Of a stretch of 39,247 bases of DNA, positions 15,995-23,907 are shown one piece after another (the first letter of the stretch is position 1; each line of letters starts with the position of its first letter). Source of the stretch: Actinoplanes sp. TFC3 (lineage in GTDB: Bacteria; Actinomycetota; Actinomycetes; Mycobacteriales; Micromonosporaceae); NCBI RefSeq assembly GCF_001553785.1, contig NZ_LOJP01000002.1, forward strand, positions 482,627-521,873, in the 5' to 3' direction. The notes beneath the pieces were generated by a model. It had not been told where the DNA came from. It saw only the letters and a program-made list of their open reading frames with translations, and ran no database searches. The position numbers were made by a program, and so were the translations under genes.

Positions 15995-16012
15995 GCCGGC
16001 ATTTGTGCCGAC
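15995..16012 (-). promoter_or_regulatory. Hairpin in the lpdA / GGCT divergent region
   Basis: GCCGGCA (15995-16001) pairs with TGCCGAC (16006-16012) around TTTG, seven pairs with one G-U on one strand. It lies in the presumed 5' leader of lpdA. Its role is unknown. Confidence 0.3.
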
Positions 16013-16050
16013 ACGCTCACCTCGTATTCCCCCTCACCGCCGGTCCGGGC

Positions 16051-16056
16051 TATCGT
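16051..16056 (+). promoter_or_regulatory. -10 box for a leaderless GGCT-like transcript
   Basis: TATCGT ends seven bases before GTG 16064 and no ribosome binding site is present. Confidence 0.5.
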
Positions 16057-16063
16057 CATCGCC

Positions 16064-16525
16064 GTGGGTCATTACGCGGCGTACGGCTCGAACCTGGATC
16101 CCGCCCGAATGCGTGCTTATTGTCCGCATTCGCCGATGATTGGTGTGGGCTGGGTGGAGGGGTGGCGGCTGACCTTCGCCGGCGAGGGCGATCTCGGCTG
16201 GGAGGGTGCGGTCACCACGATCGTCGAGTCCCCGGGCGACCGCGTCTTCGTCTCGCTCTACGACGTCCACCCCTGGGACGCCGCTCAACTCGACGAGGTC
16301 GAGGGTGTGACGGCCGGGGCATACCAGAAGCTGACCGTGCGCGTTTCGACGCTGGAAGGCGATCTGAGCGCCTGGGTCTACGTCTTCGCCGGCTACGAGG
16401 GCGGCATGCCGACAGCCTGGTATCTCTCGGAGATCTCCAACGCCGCGGAGAAGGCCGGCGCCCCGGATGACTACGTCGCCGACCTGCGCCGGCGTCCCAC
16501 CCGCACCTCGACGCCGGGGACTTAG
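16064..16525 (+). CDS. Gamma-glutamylcyclotransferase-like (AIG2/GGCT) protein
   Basis: A 153-residue protein of the GGCT-like fold. The glycine loop YGSNLDPARM (residues about 6-15) is the family hallmark, and LDEVEGVTAGAYQ (about 77-89) supplies the conserved Glu expected at the active site. Family members cyclise gamma-glutamyl compounds to 5-oxoproline, or act on related gamma-glutamyl amines; the true substrate is unknown. Its start is GTG 16064, apparently leaderless. Its stop shares the four bases TTAG (16522-16525) with the stop of the convergent acetyltransferase. Confidence 0.82.
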   Translation: MGHYAAYGSNLDPARMRAYCPHSPMIGVGWVEGWRLTFAGEGDLGWEGAVTTIVESPGDRVFVSLYDVHPWDAAQLDEVEGVTAGAYQKLTVRVSTLEGDLSAWVYVFAGYEGGMPTAWYLSEISNAAEKAGAPDDYVADLRRRPTRTSTPGT

Positions 16526-17499
16526 AGGCGCAGCTCGCGCTGGTAGATGTTGGCCTCGAACTTGGGGTGCATGCCGACCGCCCGGTACAGCCGCGCGGCC
16601 TGCGTCGGATTCGCCATGTCCACCCCCAGACCCACTTCGGTGCGTCCCTTCGCGGCGTAGGTGGCGAAGGCACGGCGCAGAAGTGCCTGACCAACACCCC
16701 TTTTCCGGTACGTCCGCAGCACCCCGAGCACCCGCACCCACGCCGTGCCGTGCGTCGCACCGAAGTCCGAGGACTCCAGCACCCCGGCCCATTCGCCATC
16801 GACGAAGGCGACGAACCATTCGTCGTACGAGATGCTCGCCTCGGCCTCAAGCCTGGCCCGCCAGCTCGCGTAGTCCCGGGTGTGATGGTCGGTGTCCCGG
16901 AAGGTCTCGACAATCGTGGCGTGGAAGCGGCGCATCTCCGCGTTGTCCTCGGCTCGTACCGCCCGGATGGTCACGCCGGCCGGCGGTTCGGGCGCGGTGT
17001 GCGGCACCCCGGTCAGCGCCATCGTCATCCGGGCATGCTGCTTGACGAACGCGAAACCGGCATCGGTCAGCGTCTCGATCCACAGCTTCTCGCTCGGGAT
17101 GGCCCCGGCGCGCAGCGTGTAGACCTCGTGACCGAAGGCGGCACCTCGCTCGGCGGCCCGAGCCAGCAGCAGCTCCAGCAGCGGGCGCAGCGCCGCGTCA
17201 CCGCGTCCGGGCCAGCCGAGCACCTCCAGCCGGTCCCGGTCACCGCGGTCCACGTTCTGCAGAAACGCCCAGCCGACCAGCCCGTCGGCGTCGGCCACCA
17301 CCCAGCAGTCGCGGTCCAGCTCGGTGTTCGGCGTGCTCAGCGCCTCGTTGATCTCCTCGGCGGTCCACTCCGGCGCACCGAGCGCCACGATGTCGTTGGC
17401 GTGGGCCAGGGCGAGCAGGTGCGGGGCCTCGTCGAGGGTCGGCCGGCGCAGGGTCAGGCCGGGCGGCAGGGTCAGGTCGGGCGGCAGGGCAGAAGTCAC
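16522..17499 (-). CDS. GNAT acetyltransferase with two GNAT-like halves
   Basis: A 325-residue protein. The C-terminal half is a standard GNAT domain: VRAEDNAEMRRFH, WVRVLGVLRTYRKRGVGQALLRRAF (acetyl-CoA loop R-x-x-G-V-G near residue 270) and YRAVGMHPKFEANIYQREL. The N-terminal half (LRRPTLDEAPHLLAL, WVVADADGLVGWAF) has the same strand order without a clear acetyl-CoA loop, as in MshD-type tandem GNATs. The start is GTG 17497-17499; a longer frame would run into the neighbouring gene. Only 14 bases separate it from the upstream SCO6745-like gene, so the two form an operon. Substrate unknown. Confidence 0.82.
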   Translation of the reverse strand: MTSALPPDLTLPPGLTLRRPTLDEAPHLLALAHANDIVALGAPEWTAEEINEALSTPNTELDRDCWVVADADGLVGWAFLQNVDRGDRDRLEVLGWPGRGDAALRPLLELLLARAAERGAAFGHEVYTLRAGAIPSEKLWIETLTDAGFAFVKQHARMTMALTGVPHTAPEPPAGVTIRAVRAEDNAEMRRFHATIVETFRDTDHHTRDYASWRARLEAEASISYDEWFVAFVDGEWAGVLESSDFGATHGTAWVRVLGVLRTYRKRGVGQALLRRAFATYAAKGRTEVGLGVDMANPTQAARLYRAVGMHPKFEANIYQRELRL

Positions 17500-17513
17500 C
17501 GAGCCAGCCTGCC

Positions 17514-18251
17514 CTATCCCGCCAGCCGGTGCGAAAGACTTTGCAGCAAGCCGATCAGCTCGACGCGCTCGCCGCGGTCCAGCGCCGCGTACGCCTGCCC
17601 GGCCATCGAGTCGGCCACCGATTCGGCCCACATGAGACGCCGGACCAGCGGCCCGACCGGCGGGTACGGCTGCTGCCAGCCGAACGCCACCGCCCCGGTC
17701 TCCCCCTCCGGCCCGGCGATGATGGCCTCCAGCGGGGTCAGCCCGGCGGCGCGTACGGCGACCACGTGGATGCCCAGATGGTGTTCCTGCAACAGGTGCA
17801 GCATCACCGCAACCTGAGCACCGGGCGCGGATTCGGGCACCGGCATCGCCCGCCACGCCGCGAACAGCGGCAGCGCAGCGCCGTCCACGGCGGACACCAC
17901 GCGCTTGGTCAGCTCCAGCAGGCGGGTCAACCGTGGGAAGCCGCCCAGCTGCTCGACTCCCCAGCGGCACATCTCCCGCAGGTGCCAGGTGGCGACCTCC
18001 CCCGGCGGGGTGGTCCTGGTGGCCGCCTCCCAGCCATCGGTCACCGCCTCGGGCGCGATGAAGCCGATGGTCGCCGTCACCGTCTCCGGGCGCACGTCAC
18101 CGAGGGCACCAGCCCGCGCGGCCACGTGATAGGCCCACCCGGACAGGCCCAGCAGACGCGCACGCCGCAGCGTCTGCGGGGACTCGGTGAACGCCCCAAG
18201 AAGGGACGCGAGTCCCGCCCGGGCACTGGCGGCTGCCTGTTCGGGAGTCAC
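17514..18251 (-). CDS. SCO6745-like protein (HTH_67-type)
   Basis: A 245-residue, largely helical protein resembling the actinobacterial SCO6745 family: RLLGLSGWAYHVAARAGALG, FIAPEAVTDGWEAA, HLREMCRWGVEQLGG, and a closing ALDRGERVELIGLLQSL block. Members are often described as having a helix-turn-helix-like fold, but no DNA target is known. The start is GTG 18249-18251. It is first in a two-gene operon with the GNAT gene 14 bases downstream. It lacks signal peptide and membrane helices, so it is cytoplasmic. Family assignment rests on recalled sequence style. Confidence 0.65.
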   Translation of the reverse strand: MTPEQAAASARAGLASLLGAFTESPQTLRRARLLGLSGWAYHVAARAGALGDVRPETVTATIGFIAPEAVTDGWEAATRTTPPGEVATWHLREMCRWGVEQLGGFPRLTRLLELTKRVVSAVDGAALPLFAAWRAMPVPESAPGAQVAVMLHLLQEHHLGIHVVAVRAAGLTPLEAIIAGPEGETGAVAFGWQQPYPPVGPLVRRLMWAESVADSMAGQAYAALDRGERVELIGLLQSLSHRLAG

Positions 18252-18296
18252 GTCTGAAGATTCTGCTCCCCCGGAGCGCTACAGGAAAACCGACAG

Positions 18297-19229
18297 CTAG
18301 ACCGGTTCATCGGCATCCAGGTCCTCGATCGCTGCTTCGACGTCACCGGCGTGGCGGCGGGCGGCCGAGGCTTCGCGTTCCGCCGAGCGGCGGGCCAGCT
18401 TGCGCCGGGACACCTCGGCCTGCGCCACGATGCGCTGTCGCTCCAGCTCAGCGAGCTGCTCCTCGATCTCGTCGACCGCCTGTCCGGCGTCGCGTTCGGC
18501 TGCCTCGGCGCGCTCCAGGGCGGCCTGAGTTCTGTCCGAGGCGCGGCGGGCGTCGCGCAGTTGCCGGTTGAGTTCGCGGCGCTTCGCTTCCCGTTCTGCT
18601 CGCACTTTTTCCTCGGCACGCCGGCGTCGATCATCCAGAGGGGATGCCGGGGGCGGCGCAATCTCCTCTTCGGAGTCCTCGGCTTGGGAGTCCTCCGCCG
18701 AGTCGCCGGTGTCGGTGACCAGCCGCAGGCGTGGGCGAGGCACTTCCCCGAAGCCTGCGTACGTGGCCGCCTTGACGAGCCGGCCGGTGCGGACCTGCTC
18801 GGCGATGCGGGGTTCGGCCAGGGCGGCGGTGAGCGTGGCCTCCACCTCGGCCGTCGGCAGCTTGACCGAGCGCAGCGCCGGGTCGTCCTCGATGGCGAGC
18901 TTCTGCGCGGCTGCGACCAGCGCCGACACCACCTGCCGGCGTTGGGTGGACAGCTCGCGCAGCTGGTCGCCCTTGAGGCTGCGCTGGGCGTGGCGCAGCG
19001 CGGTGGCCAGCTCCACCAGGTTGTCGATGAGGTCGGGGCGGCGCAGGGCGAGCAGGTTCACCAGCCAGGCGGCCACGGTGGGCTTGCGCAGGGCGGCAAG
19101 CCGCTTGGCCGCCTCCTTGTCGCCGGCCTTCTTCGCCTCGGCGACCGCAGCGGCCCGGCTTGCGACGAAGCCGTCCGGCGGGGCCTCGTACAGCCGCCGG
19201 ATCAGCTCGTCGGTGCCGGACTGGCTCAC
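18297..19229 (-). CDS. Coiled-coil protein, hypothetical
   Basis: A 310-residue cytoplasmic protein. The N-terminal half (about 1-170) is helical with conserved-looking blocks ELIRRLYEAPPDGFVASRA and LRKPTVAAWLVNLLALRRPD. An acidic linker (EDSQAEDSEEEI) follows, then about 110 residues of charged heptad-like sequence rich in R, E, K and A, a long coiled coil. This layout is common in actinobacterial hypothetical proteins; no function is known. It begins at GTG 19229, overlapping the MBL hydrolase stop by four bases (GTGA), so the two are translationally coupled. Confidence 0.75.
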   Translation of the reverse strand: MSQSGTDELIRRLYEAPPDGFVASRAAAVAEAKKAGDKEAAKRLAALRKPTVAAWLVNLLALRRPDLIDNLVELATALRHAQRSLKGDQLRELSTQRRQVVSALVAAAQKLAIEDDPALRSVKLPTAEVEATLTAALAEPRIAEQVRTGRLVKAATYAGFGEVPRPRLRLVTDTGDSAEDSQAEDSEEEIAPPPASPLDDRRRRAEEKVRAEREAKRRELNRQLRDARRASDRTQAALERAEAAERDAGQAVDEIEEQLAELERQRIVAQAEVSRRKLARRSAEREASAARRHAGDVEAAIEDLDADEPV

Positions 19230-19858
19230 GAGAGGGTGGTGCCGGGGGCGAGTTGGGCGTACGTGGTGCCGCTGAGCCGCTCGAGGTGGCCGTTGGAGAT
19301 GCTGGCGCCGGTTTCGGTGAGCAGCGCGTCGTGCAGGGCGTAGGCCCGGCCGGGTTTGACCGCGCGGACGAACTCGATGGCCTCGCTGAGCTTCATCCAG
19401 GGCGCGTTCAGCGGTACGAACAACGTGTCCACGCCCTGGTCGGGCACGGTGAACGAGTCGCCCGGGGTGTAGACGGTGTGCGAGCCGCTGGAGATCAGGA
19501 AGCCCAGGTTGGCCACGCGGGGGATGTCGTCGTGAATAACCGCGTGCTGCCCGCCGTACGCGCGAATGGTGAAGCCTGCGGCCTCGAATTGCGTGCCGGG
19601 CTCAACGGCCGTGACCACATCGGCAAACGCCGTGAGTTTGGGCAGCACGTCGGGGTGCGCGTAGATCGTGAGTCCGGGACGTTGCGCCAGGGCGTCGGAA
19701 AGCGCCTCGGGATCCAGGTGGTCGATGTGCTCGTGGGTGATCAGCACGGCATCGGCCCCGGCCAGGGCGGCCCGCTCACTGAACGCCCCGGGATCGGCGA
19801 CGAGCACGCCGTCGCCCTCCAGACGCAGACAGGCATGGGTGTACTTGGTGACGCGCAC
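19226..19858 (-). CDS. MBL-fold metallohydrolase
   Basis: A 210-residue single-domain metallo-beta-lactamase-fold hydrolase of the UlaG-like group. The metal-binding motif THEHIDH is at residues 41-47. Further ligands are the His of YGGQHAV (about 107), Asp in YTPGDSF (about 133) and the final YALHDA His (about 177). Start GTG 19856-19858 has GGAGG six bases upstream. It is followed by the coiled-coil gene with a 4-bp overlap and is divergent from the DUF4349 lipoprotein. The substrate cannot be predicted. Confidence 0.85.
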   Translation of the reverse strand: MRVTKYTHACLRLEGDGVLVADPGAFSERAALAGADAVLITHEHIDHLDPEALSDALAQRPGLTIYAHPDVLPKLTAFADVVTAVEPGTQFEAAGFTIRAYGGQHAVIHDDIPRVANLGFLISSGSHTVYTPGDSFTVPDQGVDTLFVPLNAPWMKLSEAIEFVRAVKPGRAYALHDALLTETGASISNGHLERLSGTTYAQLAPGTTLS

Positions 19859-19940
19859 GGCTTTCCTCCGCTACCGAATCGTGACCGCTTCCAGGGCAGT
19901 CTGCCGGAACCGGGACGCAGTTGCCGCACGTCCCAGGCTC

Positions 19941-20834
19941 ATGCGCACATCCAGATGGTGGGCGGCCACGGGGCTGGCTCTGATCGTGACATTGACCGGC
20001 TGCAGCGATGGCGGCAGCAGCGACGAATCCACTTCCGCACAGGGCGCCGGCGCGCCGGCCATGGCACCCGCCGACAAGCCGGGCCTGGCTGCCGCCGAGA
20101 AGCAGGCGAAGGATGGCAAGGCCCAGGCGCCCGACCTGAGCGTCGATCAGCGGTCGATCGTTTACACCGGATCCATCACGGTACGGGTGGAAGACGTCAA
20201 CGCCACCGCTGCGCGGGTCACCGGCATCGTCACCGGGGCCGGCGGGTTCGTCGGCGGCGACCAGCGCACCAGCAACGGCGACAAAGGCTCGGCCGAGGCC
20301 ACCCTCACGTTGCGGGTGCCCGCGGCGAAGTTCGCGGCGGTGGTCGACCAACTGGCCGGGCTCGGCACCGAGGAGCAGCGCGGCATCAGCACCGAGGATG
20401 TCACCGAGCAGAGCGTCGACCTCGACGCCCGCATCGCCACCCAGACCGCCCGGGTGGACAGCGGCCGCAAGCTGCTGGCCCAGGCCAAGGATCTCAACGA
20501 CCTGGTGATGCTGGAGCGTGAGGTTGCCACCCGGGAGGCCGACCTGGCCTCGCTGCAGGCCAAGAAGCGGCACCTGGCCGACCTGACCGCGTTGTCGACC
20601 ATCACCGCGGTGCTGCTCGACCCGCAGCAGGCCGCACCGGAGCAGCCCGAGGACGCAGCCCCGGGCTTCCTCAGCGGGCTGCGCAACGGGTGGCACGGGT
20701 TGCTCACCTCGCTCAACGTGGTCGTCACCGTGCTCGGCTGGCTGCTGCCGTGGCTGGTGCTGGCCGGTGTTCCGCTGGCCGCGTGGTGGGTCCGCAGGCG
20801 CCGGTTAAAAAGCGCCGGTAACCAAGGCGGCTAG
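19941..20834 (+). CDS. DUF4349 membrane-anchored lipoprotein
   Basis: A 297-residue protein. A lipoprotein signal ends LTGC (Cys near 21), followed by a disordered Ser/Ala linker. The DUF4349 core runs from about residue 70, with RSIVYTGSITVRVEDV, TLRVPAAKFAAVVDQL, and an EQSVDLDARIATQ block leading into a coiled coil (about 165-220). A C-terminal membrane helix follows (NVVVTVLGWLLPWLVLAGV, about 262-280) and a basic tail VRRRRLK. Lipid anchor plus helix would leave the core outside the cell. The start ATG 19941 is chosen because it gives an intact signal peptide. The last 30 bp overlap the convergent M20 gene. Function unknown. Confidence 0.85.
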   Translation: MRTSRWWAATGLALIVTLTGCSDGGSSDESTSAQGAGAPAMAPADKPGLAAAEKQAKDGKAQAPDLSVDQRSIVYTGSITVRVEDVNATAARVTGIVTGAGGFVGGDQRTSNGDKGSAEATLTLRVPAAKFAAVVDQLAGLGTEEQRGISTEDVTEQSVDLDARIATQTARVDSGRKLLAQAKDLNDLVMLEREVATREADLASLQAKKRHLADLTALSTITAVLLDPQQAAPEQPEDAAPGFLSGLRNGWHGLLTSLNVVVTVLGWLLPWLVLAGVPLAAWWVRRRRLKSAGNQGG

Positions 20835-22121
20835 CGCGGTGTGCACCATGACCCGCACGCCGTAGCCGATGCAGCGCTCGTCCACGTCGAAGTTGCTCTG
20901 GTGCAGGTCGTAGCGGGTTTCCGCGCCGGGCGTGCCGGTGCCGAGCCGGATCATCGCGCCGGGCACGTGCTCGAGATAGAACGCGAAGTCCTCGCCACCC
21001 ATGCTGATCTCGGCTTCGACCACCCGGTCGGAGCCGAGCGCGGCCCCGGCGGCCCCGGCGATCACGGCCGCGGCCATCCGGTCGTTGATCACCGGTGGCA
21101 CCCCGCGGGTGTAGACGACCTCGGCCTCGGCACCGGTCGGCGCGACGACATCGCGGATCAGCCGGGTGACCAGCTCGGGGGCCTCGCGCCAGGCGTCGCG
21201 GTTGAGAATGCGGACCGTGCCGCGCGCCTCACCCTCGCCGGGGATCGCGTTGTAAGCGCCACCGGCCTGCACCGCCCCCCACACCATGGACACCCCGGCG
21301 CGCGGGTCGACGCGGCGGTCCAGCAGCGCCGGCACGTCCACGATGACCCGGCCGAGCGCGTGCACCAGGTCGGCGGTCAGGTGCGGGCGCGCGGTGTGGC
21401 CGCCGGCGCCGGTGAGCCGCACCTTCACCGTGTCAGCGGCGGCGGTGAAGGGCCCGGACCGGACGCCGACCAGACCGGCGGGGAGCTGGGGGTAGCAGTG
21501 CAGCGCGAAGATGGCCGCGACGTCCTTGAGTGCGCCGGCCTCGATGACGCCGGGGGCGCCCGAGGGCACCGCTTCCTCACCGGGCTGGAAGATCAGCCGG
21601 ATCCGGCCGGGCAGCTCGCCCGACTCGTTGAGCTGCGCCAGCGCCAGACCCAGCCCGAGCAGCACTGTGGTGTGCACGTCATGGCCGCACGCGTGGGCCA
21701 CCCGGTTGACGGTCGAGCGGTAGGGCACATCCTTGGTGTCCGGCAGCGGCAGGGCGTCCAGGTCAGCGCGGAAGGCGATGACCCGGTCGCCCGAGCCGAT
21801 GTCACAGATCACCCCGTTGCCCTTGGGCAGCAGCCGCGGGGAGAGCCCGGCGACGGCGAGTTCGCGGGCCACCAACGCGGCGGTCTCGAACTCGGCGAAC
21901 GACGGCTCCGGGTGCGCATGGATGTGACGCCGGATCGCTACCAGCTCGGCTCCACGGGCGCCAAGCCAGCGATCAAGCTGGCCGGGCAGGGGTTCGGCTC
22001 CCGGGGGCGGGCCCGGGAACGGCGCCGTCTGGGCGCCCTCGGACGCCGTCGCTGCACTCGTCACTGTCGGTATCGCTTCCGTCAAATCGAGGTCAGGTCC
22101 CGCAAATCTGCATCTGCACAT
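20805..22121 (-). CDS. M20-family amidohydrolase
   Basis: A 438-residue metal-dependent amidohydrolase/peptidase of the M20D (AbgB/hippurate hydrolase) type. It has IRRHIHAHPEPSFAEFET near the start, metal-binding ACGHDVHTT, the catalytic QPGEEAVPSGAPGVIEAG, dimer-domain GAGGHTARPH and the final ligand block MGGEDFAFYLE. It is probably a cytoplasmic deacylase of N-acyl amino acids or peptides. The first about 40 residues are Pro/Ala-rich and weakly supported. ATG 22121 opens the longest frame; GTG 22064 is a reasonable later start. It lies 57 bp downstream of the mutase gene on the same strand and its 3' end overlaps the DUF4349 gene by 30 bp. Confidence 0.85.
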   Translation of the reverse strand: MCRCRFAGPDLDLTEAIPTVTSAATASEGAQTAPFPGPPPGAEPLPGQLDRWLGARGAELVAIRRHIHAHPEPSFAEFETAALVARELAVAGLSPRLLPKGNGVICDIGSGDRVIAFRADLDALPLPDTKDVPYRSTVNRVAHACGHDVHTTVLLGLGLALAQLNESGELPGRIRLIFQPGEEAVPSGAPGVIEAGALKDVAAIFALHCYPQLPAGLVGVRSGPFTAAADTVKVRLTGAGGHTARPHLTADLVHALGRVIVDVPALLDRRVDPRAGVSMVWGAVQAGGAYNAIPGEGEARGTVRILNRDAWREAPELVTRLIRDVVAPTGAEAEVVYTRGVPPVINDRMAAAVIAGAAGAALGSDRVVEAEISMGGEDFAFYLEHVPGAMIRLGTGTPGAETRYDLHQSNFDVDERCIGYGVRVMVHTALAALVTGAF

Positions 22122-22132
22122 ACAGAATCTGC
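22106..22132. promoter_or_regulatory. Three ATCTGC repeats before the M20 gene
   Basis: ATCTGC occurs at 22106-22111, 22112-22117 and 22127-22132 in the AT-richer stretch around the M20 start. It may be an operator or only local low complexity. Confidence 0.25.
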
Positions 22133-22178
22133 AACTTGCGAAGCCTAGTGCGCCCGGTTCAACGGCGTGCCGCCGCGA

Positions 22179-23750
22179 TCAGAAGTGCTCCACGGGGTGA
22201 TAGACGCCCCACACTCCGCGCAAGGTGTGACAGACCTCTCCGACGGTGGCCCGCAGCCGCAAAGCCTCCTTCATCGATGGCAGCACGTTGTCGGTGCCCT
22301 CGGCTGCCTTGCGCAGGTCGGCCAGCGCCGCTTCGACCGCGGCACTGTCCCGGGATCGGCGCAGCTCACCGAGGCGCGCCGCCTGGTCGGCCTCGATCTT
22401 CGGGTCCACGCGCAGCGGCTCGTACTTCTCCTCCTCGTCCACCGCGAACCGGTTCACGCCGACGACCACCCGCTCACCGCTGTCGATCTGCTGCGACACC
22501 CGGTACGCCGACGTCTCGATCTCCTGCTTCTGGAAACCCTGCTCGATCGCCTCGACCGCCGAGCCGTACGAGAACACCCGCTCGATCAGCGCCGTCGCCG
22601 CCGCCTCGACCTCGTCGGTCATCGCCTCGATCACGTACGAGCCGGCGAACGGGTCCACGGTGTCCACCAGCCCGCTCTCATAGGCCAGCACCTGCTGGGT
22701 ACGCAGGGCGAGCCGGGCTGCCTTCTCGGTGGGCAGCGCGATCGCCTCGTCGTAGGCGTTGGTGTGCAGCGACTGGGTGCCACCGGCCACCGCCCCGAGC
22801 GCCTGCACGGCCACCCGTACCAGGTTGACCTCGGGCTGCTGCGCGGTGAGCTGGACGCCAGCGGTCTGGGTGTGGAACCGCAGCATCAGCGACTTGGGGT
22901 TGGTGGCACCGAACTCGTCGCGCATGATCCGGGCCCACATCCGCCGGGCGGCCCGGAACTTGGCGATCTCCTCCAGCAGCGTGGTGCGGGCCACGAAGAA
23001 GAAGGACAACCGGGGTGCGAAGTCGTCGACCGCGAGCCCGGCGGCGATCGCGGCACGGACGTACTCCATGCCGTTGGCCAGGGTGAACGCGATCTCCTGA
23101 GCGGGAGTCGCCCCGGCCTCGGCCATGTGGTAGCCGGAGATGGAGATGGTGTTCCACTTGGGGATCTCGGTGCGGCAGTACGCAAACGTGTCGGCCACCA
23201 GCCGCAGCGAGGGCTTGGGCGGGAAGATGTACGTGCCGCGGGCGACGTACTCCTTGAGAATGTCGTTCTGGATCGTGCCCTGCAGCGCCGAACCGGGCAG
23301 GCCCTGCTCCTCGGCGACCAGCTGATAGAGCAGCAGCAGCACCGAGCCGGGCGCGTTGATCGTCATCGAGGTGGACACCTGGTCCAGCGGGATGTCGGCG
23401 AACAACCGCCGCATGTCCTCGATCGAGTCGATGGCCACCCCGACCTTGCCGACCTCACCGTGCGCGATCGGATCGTCGGAGTCGTAGCCCATCTGGGTGG
23501 GCAGGTCGAACGCCACGGACAGGCCCATCGTGCCCGCCTTGAGCAGCTGGTGATAGCGCGCGTTGGACTCGGCGGCGGTGCCGAAGCCGGCATACTGCCG
23601 CATGGTCCATGGTCGCTTGGTGTACATGGTCGGGTACACACCGCGCGTGTAGGGGAACTCTCCAGGCCGGCCGAGTTTCTCGTCCAGGTCCGGCGGCAGG
23701 TCCGTGCCTGCATAGACCGGCTTGATGTCGAATCCGGATTCAGCGTCCAC
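22179..23750 (-). CDS. Methylmalonyl-CoA mutase large subunit without cobalamin domain
   Basis: A 523-residue acyl-CoA mutase catalytic subunit: the substrate-binding TIM barrel that rearranges methylmalonyl-CoA and succinyl-CoA with a B12 radical. Blocks include RPWTMRQYAGFGTA, FDLPTQMGYDSDDP, TIQNDILKEY, SISGYHMAEAGAT (catalytic His about 208) and QSLHTNAYDEAIALPT. Tyr53 (RQYAGF) and Arg171 (VARGTYIFPP) match methylmalonyl-CoA mutases rather than isobutyryl-CoA mutases, which carry Phe and Gln (family knowledge). The protein ends at VYHPVEHF with no DxHxxG cobalamin domain, so a separate small subunit is required; none is in the window. Start GTG 23748-23750. Divergent from the kinase gene. 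Confidence 0.85.
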   Translation of the reverse strand: MDAESGFDIKPVYAGTDLPPDLDEKLGRPGEFPYTRGVYPTMYTKRPWTMRQYAGFGTAAESNARYHQLLKAGTMGLSVAFDLPTQMGYDSDDPIAHGEVGKVGVAIDSIEDMRRLFADIPLDQVSTSMTINAPGSVLLLLYQLVAEEQGLPGSALQGTIQNDILKEYVARGTYIFPPKPSLRLVADTFAYCRTEIPKWNTISISGYHMAEAGATPAQEIAFTLANGMEYVRAAIAAGLAVDDFAPRLSFFFVARTTLLEEIAKFRAARRMWARIMRDEFGATNPKSLMLRFHTQTAGVQLTAQQPEVNLVRVAVQALGAVAGGTQSLHTNAYDEAIALPTEKAARLALRTQQVLAYESGLVDTVDPFAGSYVIEAMTDEVEAAATALIERVFSYGSAVEAIEQGFQKQEIETSAYRVSQQIDSGERVVVGVNRFAVDEEEKYEPLRVDPKIEADQAARLGELRRSRDSAAVEAALADLRKAAEGTDNVLPSMKEALRLRATVGEVCHTLRGVWGVYHPVEHF

Positions 23751-23907
23751 ATTCGGATCCTACTGAGTTCCACCCATCGCGAGGGGCCCACTACTCTACG
23801 CCCACGGCGGGCAAACAATGCGCTACCGACTTTCCGAAACCGGGTGGGACCGGGCAAGATAGTCTGGTTGGCCGACCGCCCCCTAAACCCCCTTCGGTGG
23901 CATCTCT

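Noticed and set aside
19160..20521. 453-codon + strand frame across the coiled-coil, MBL and DUF4349 genes
   Set aside because: It is antisense to two well-supported genes and out of frame with the DUF4349 lipoprotein. It has no motif.
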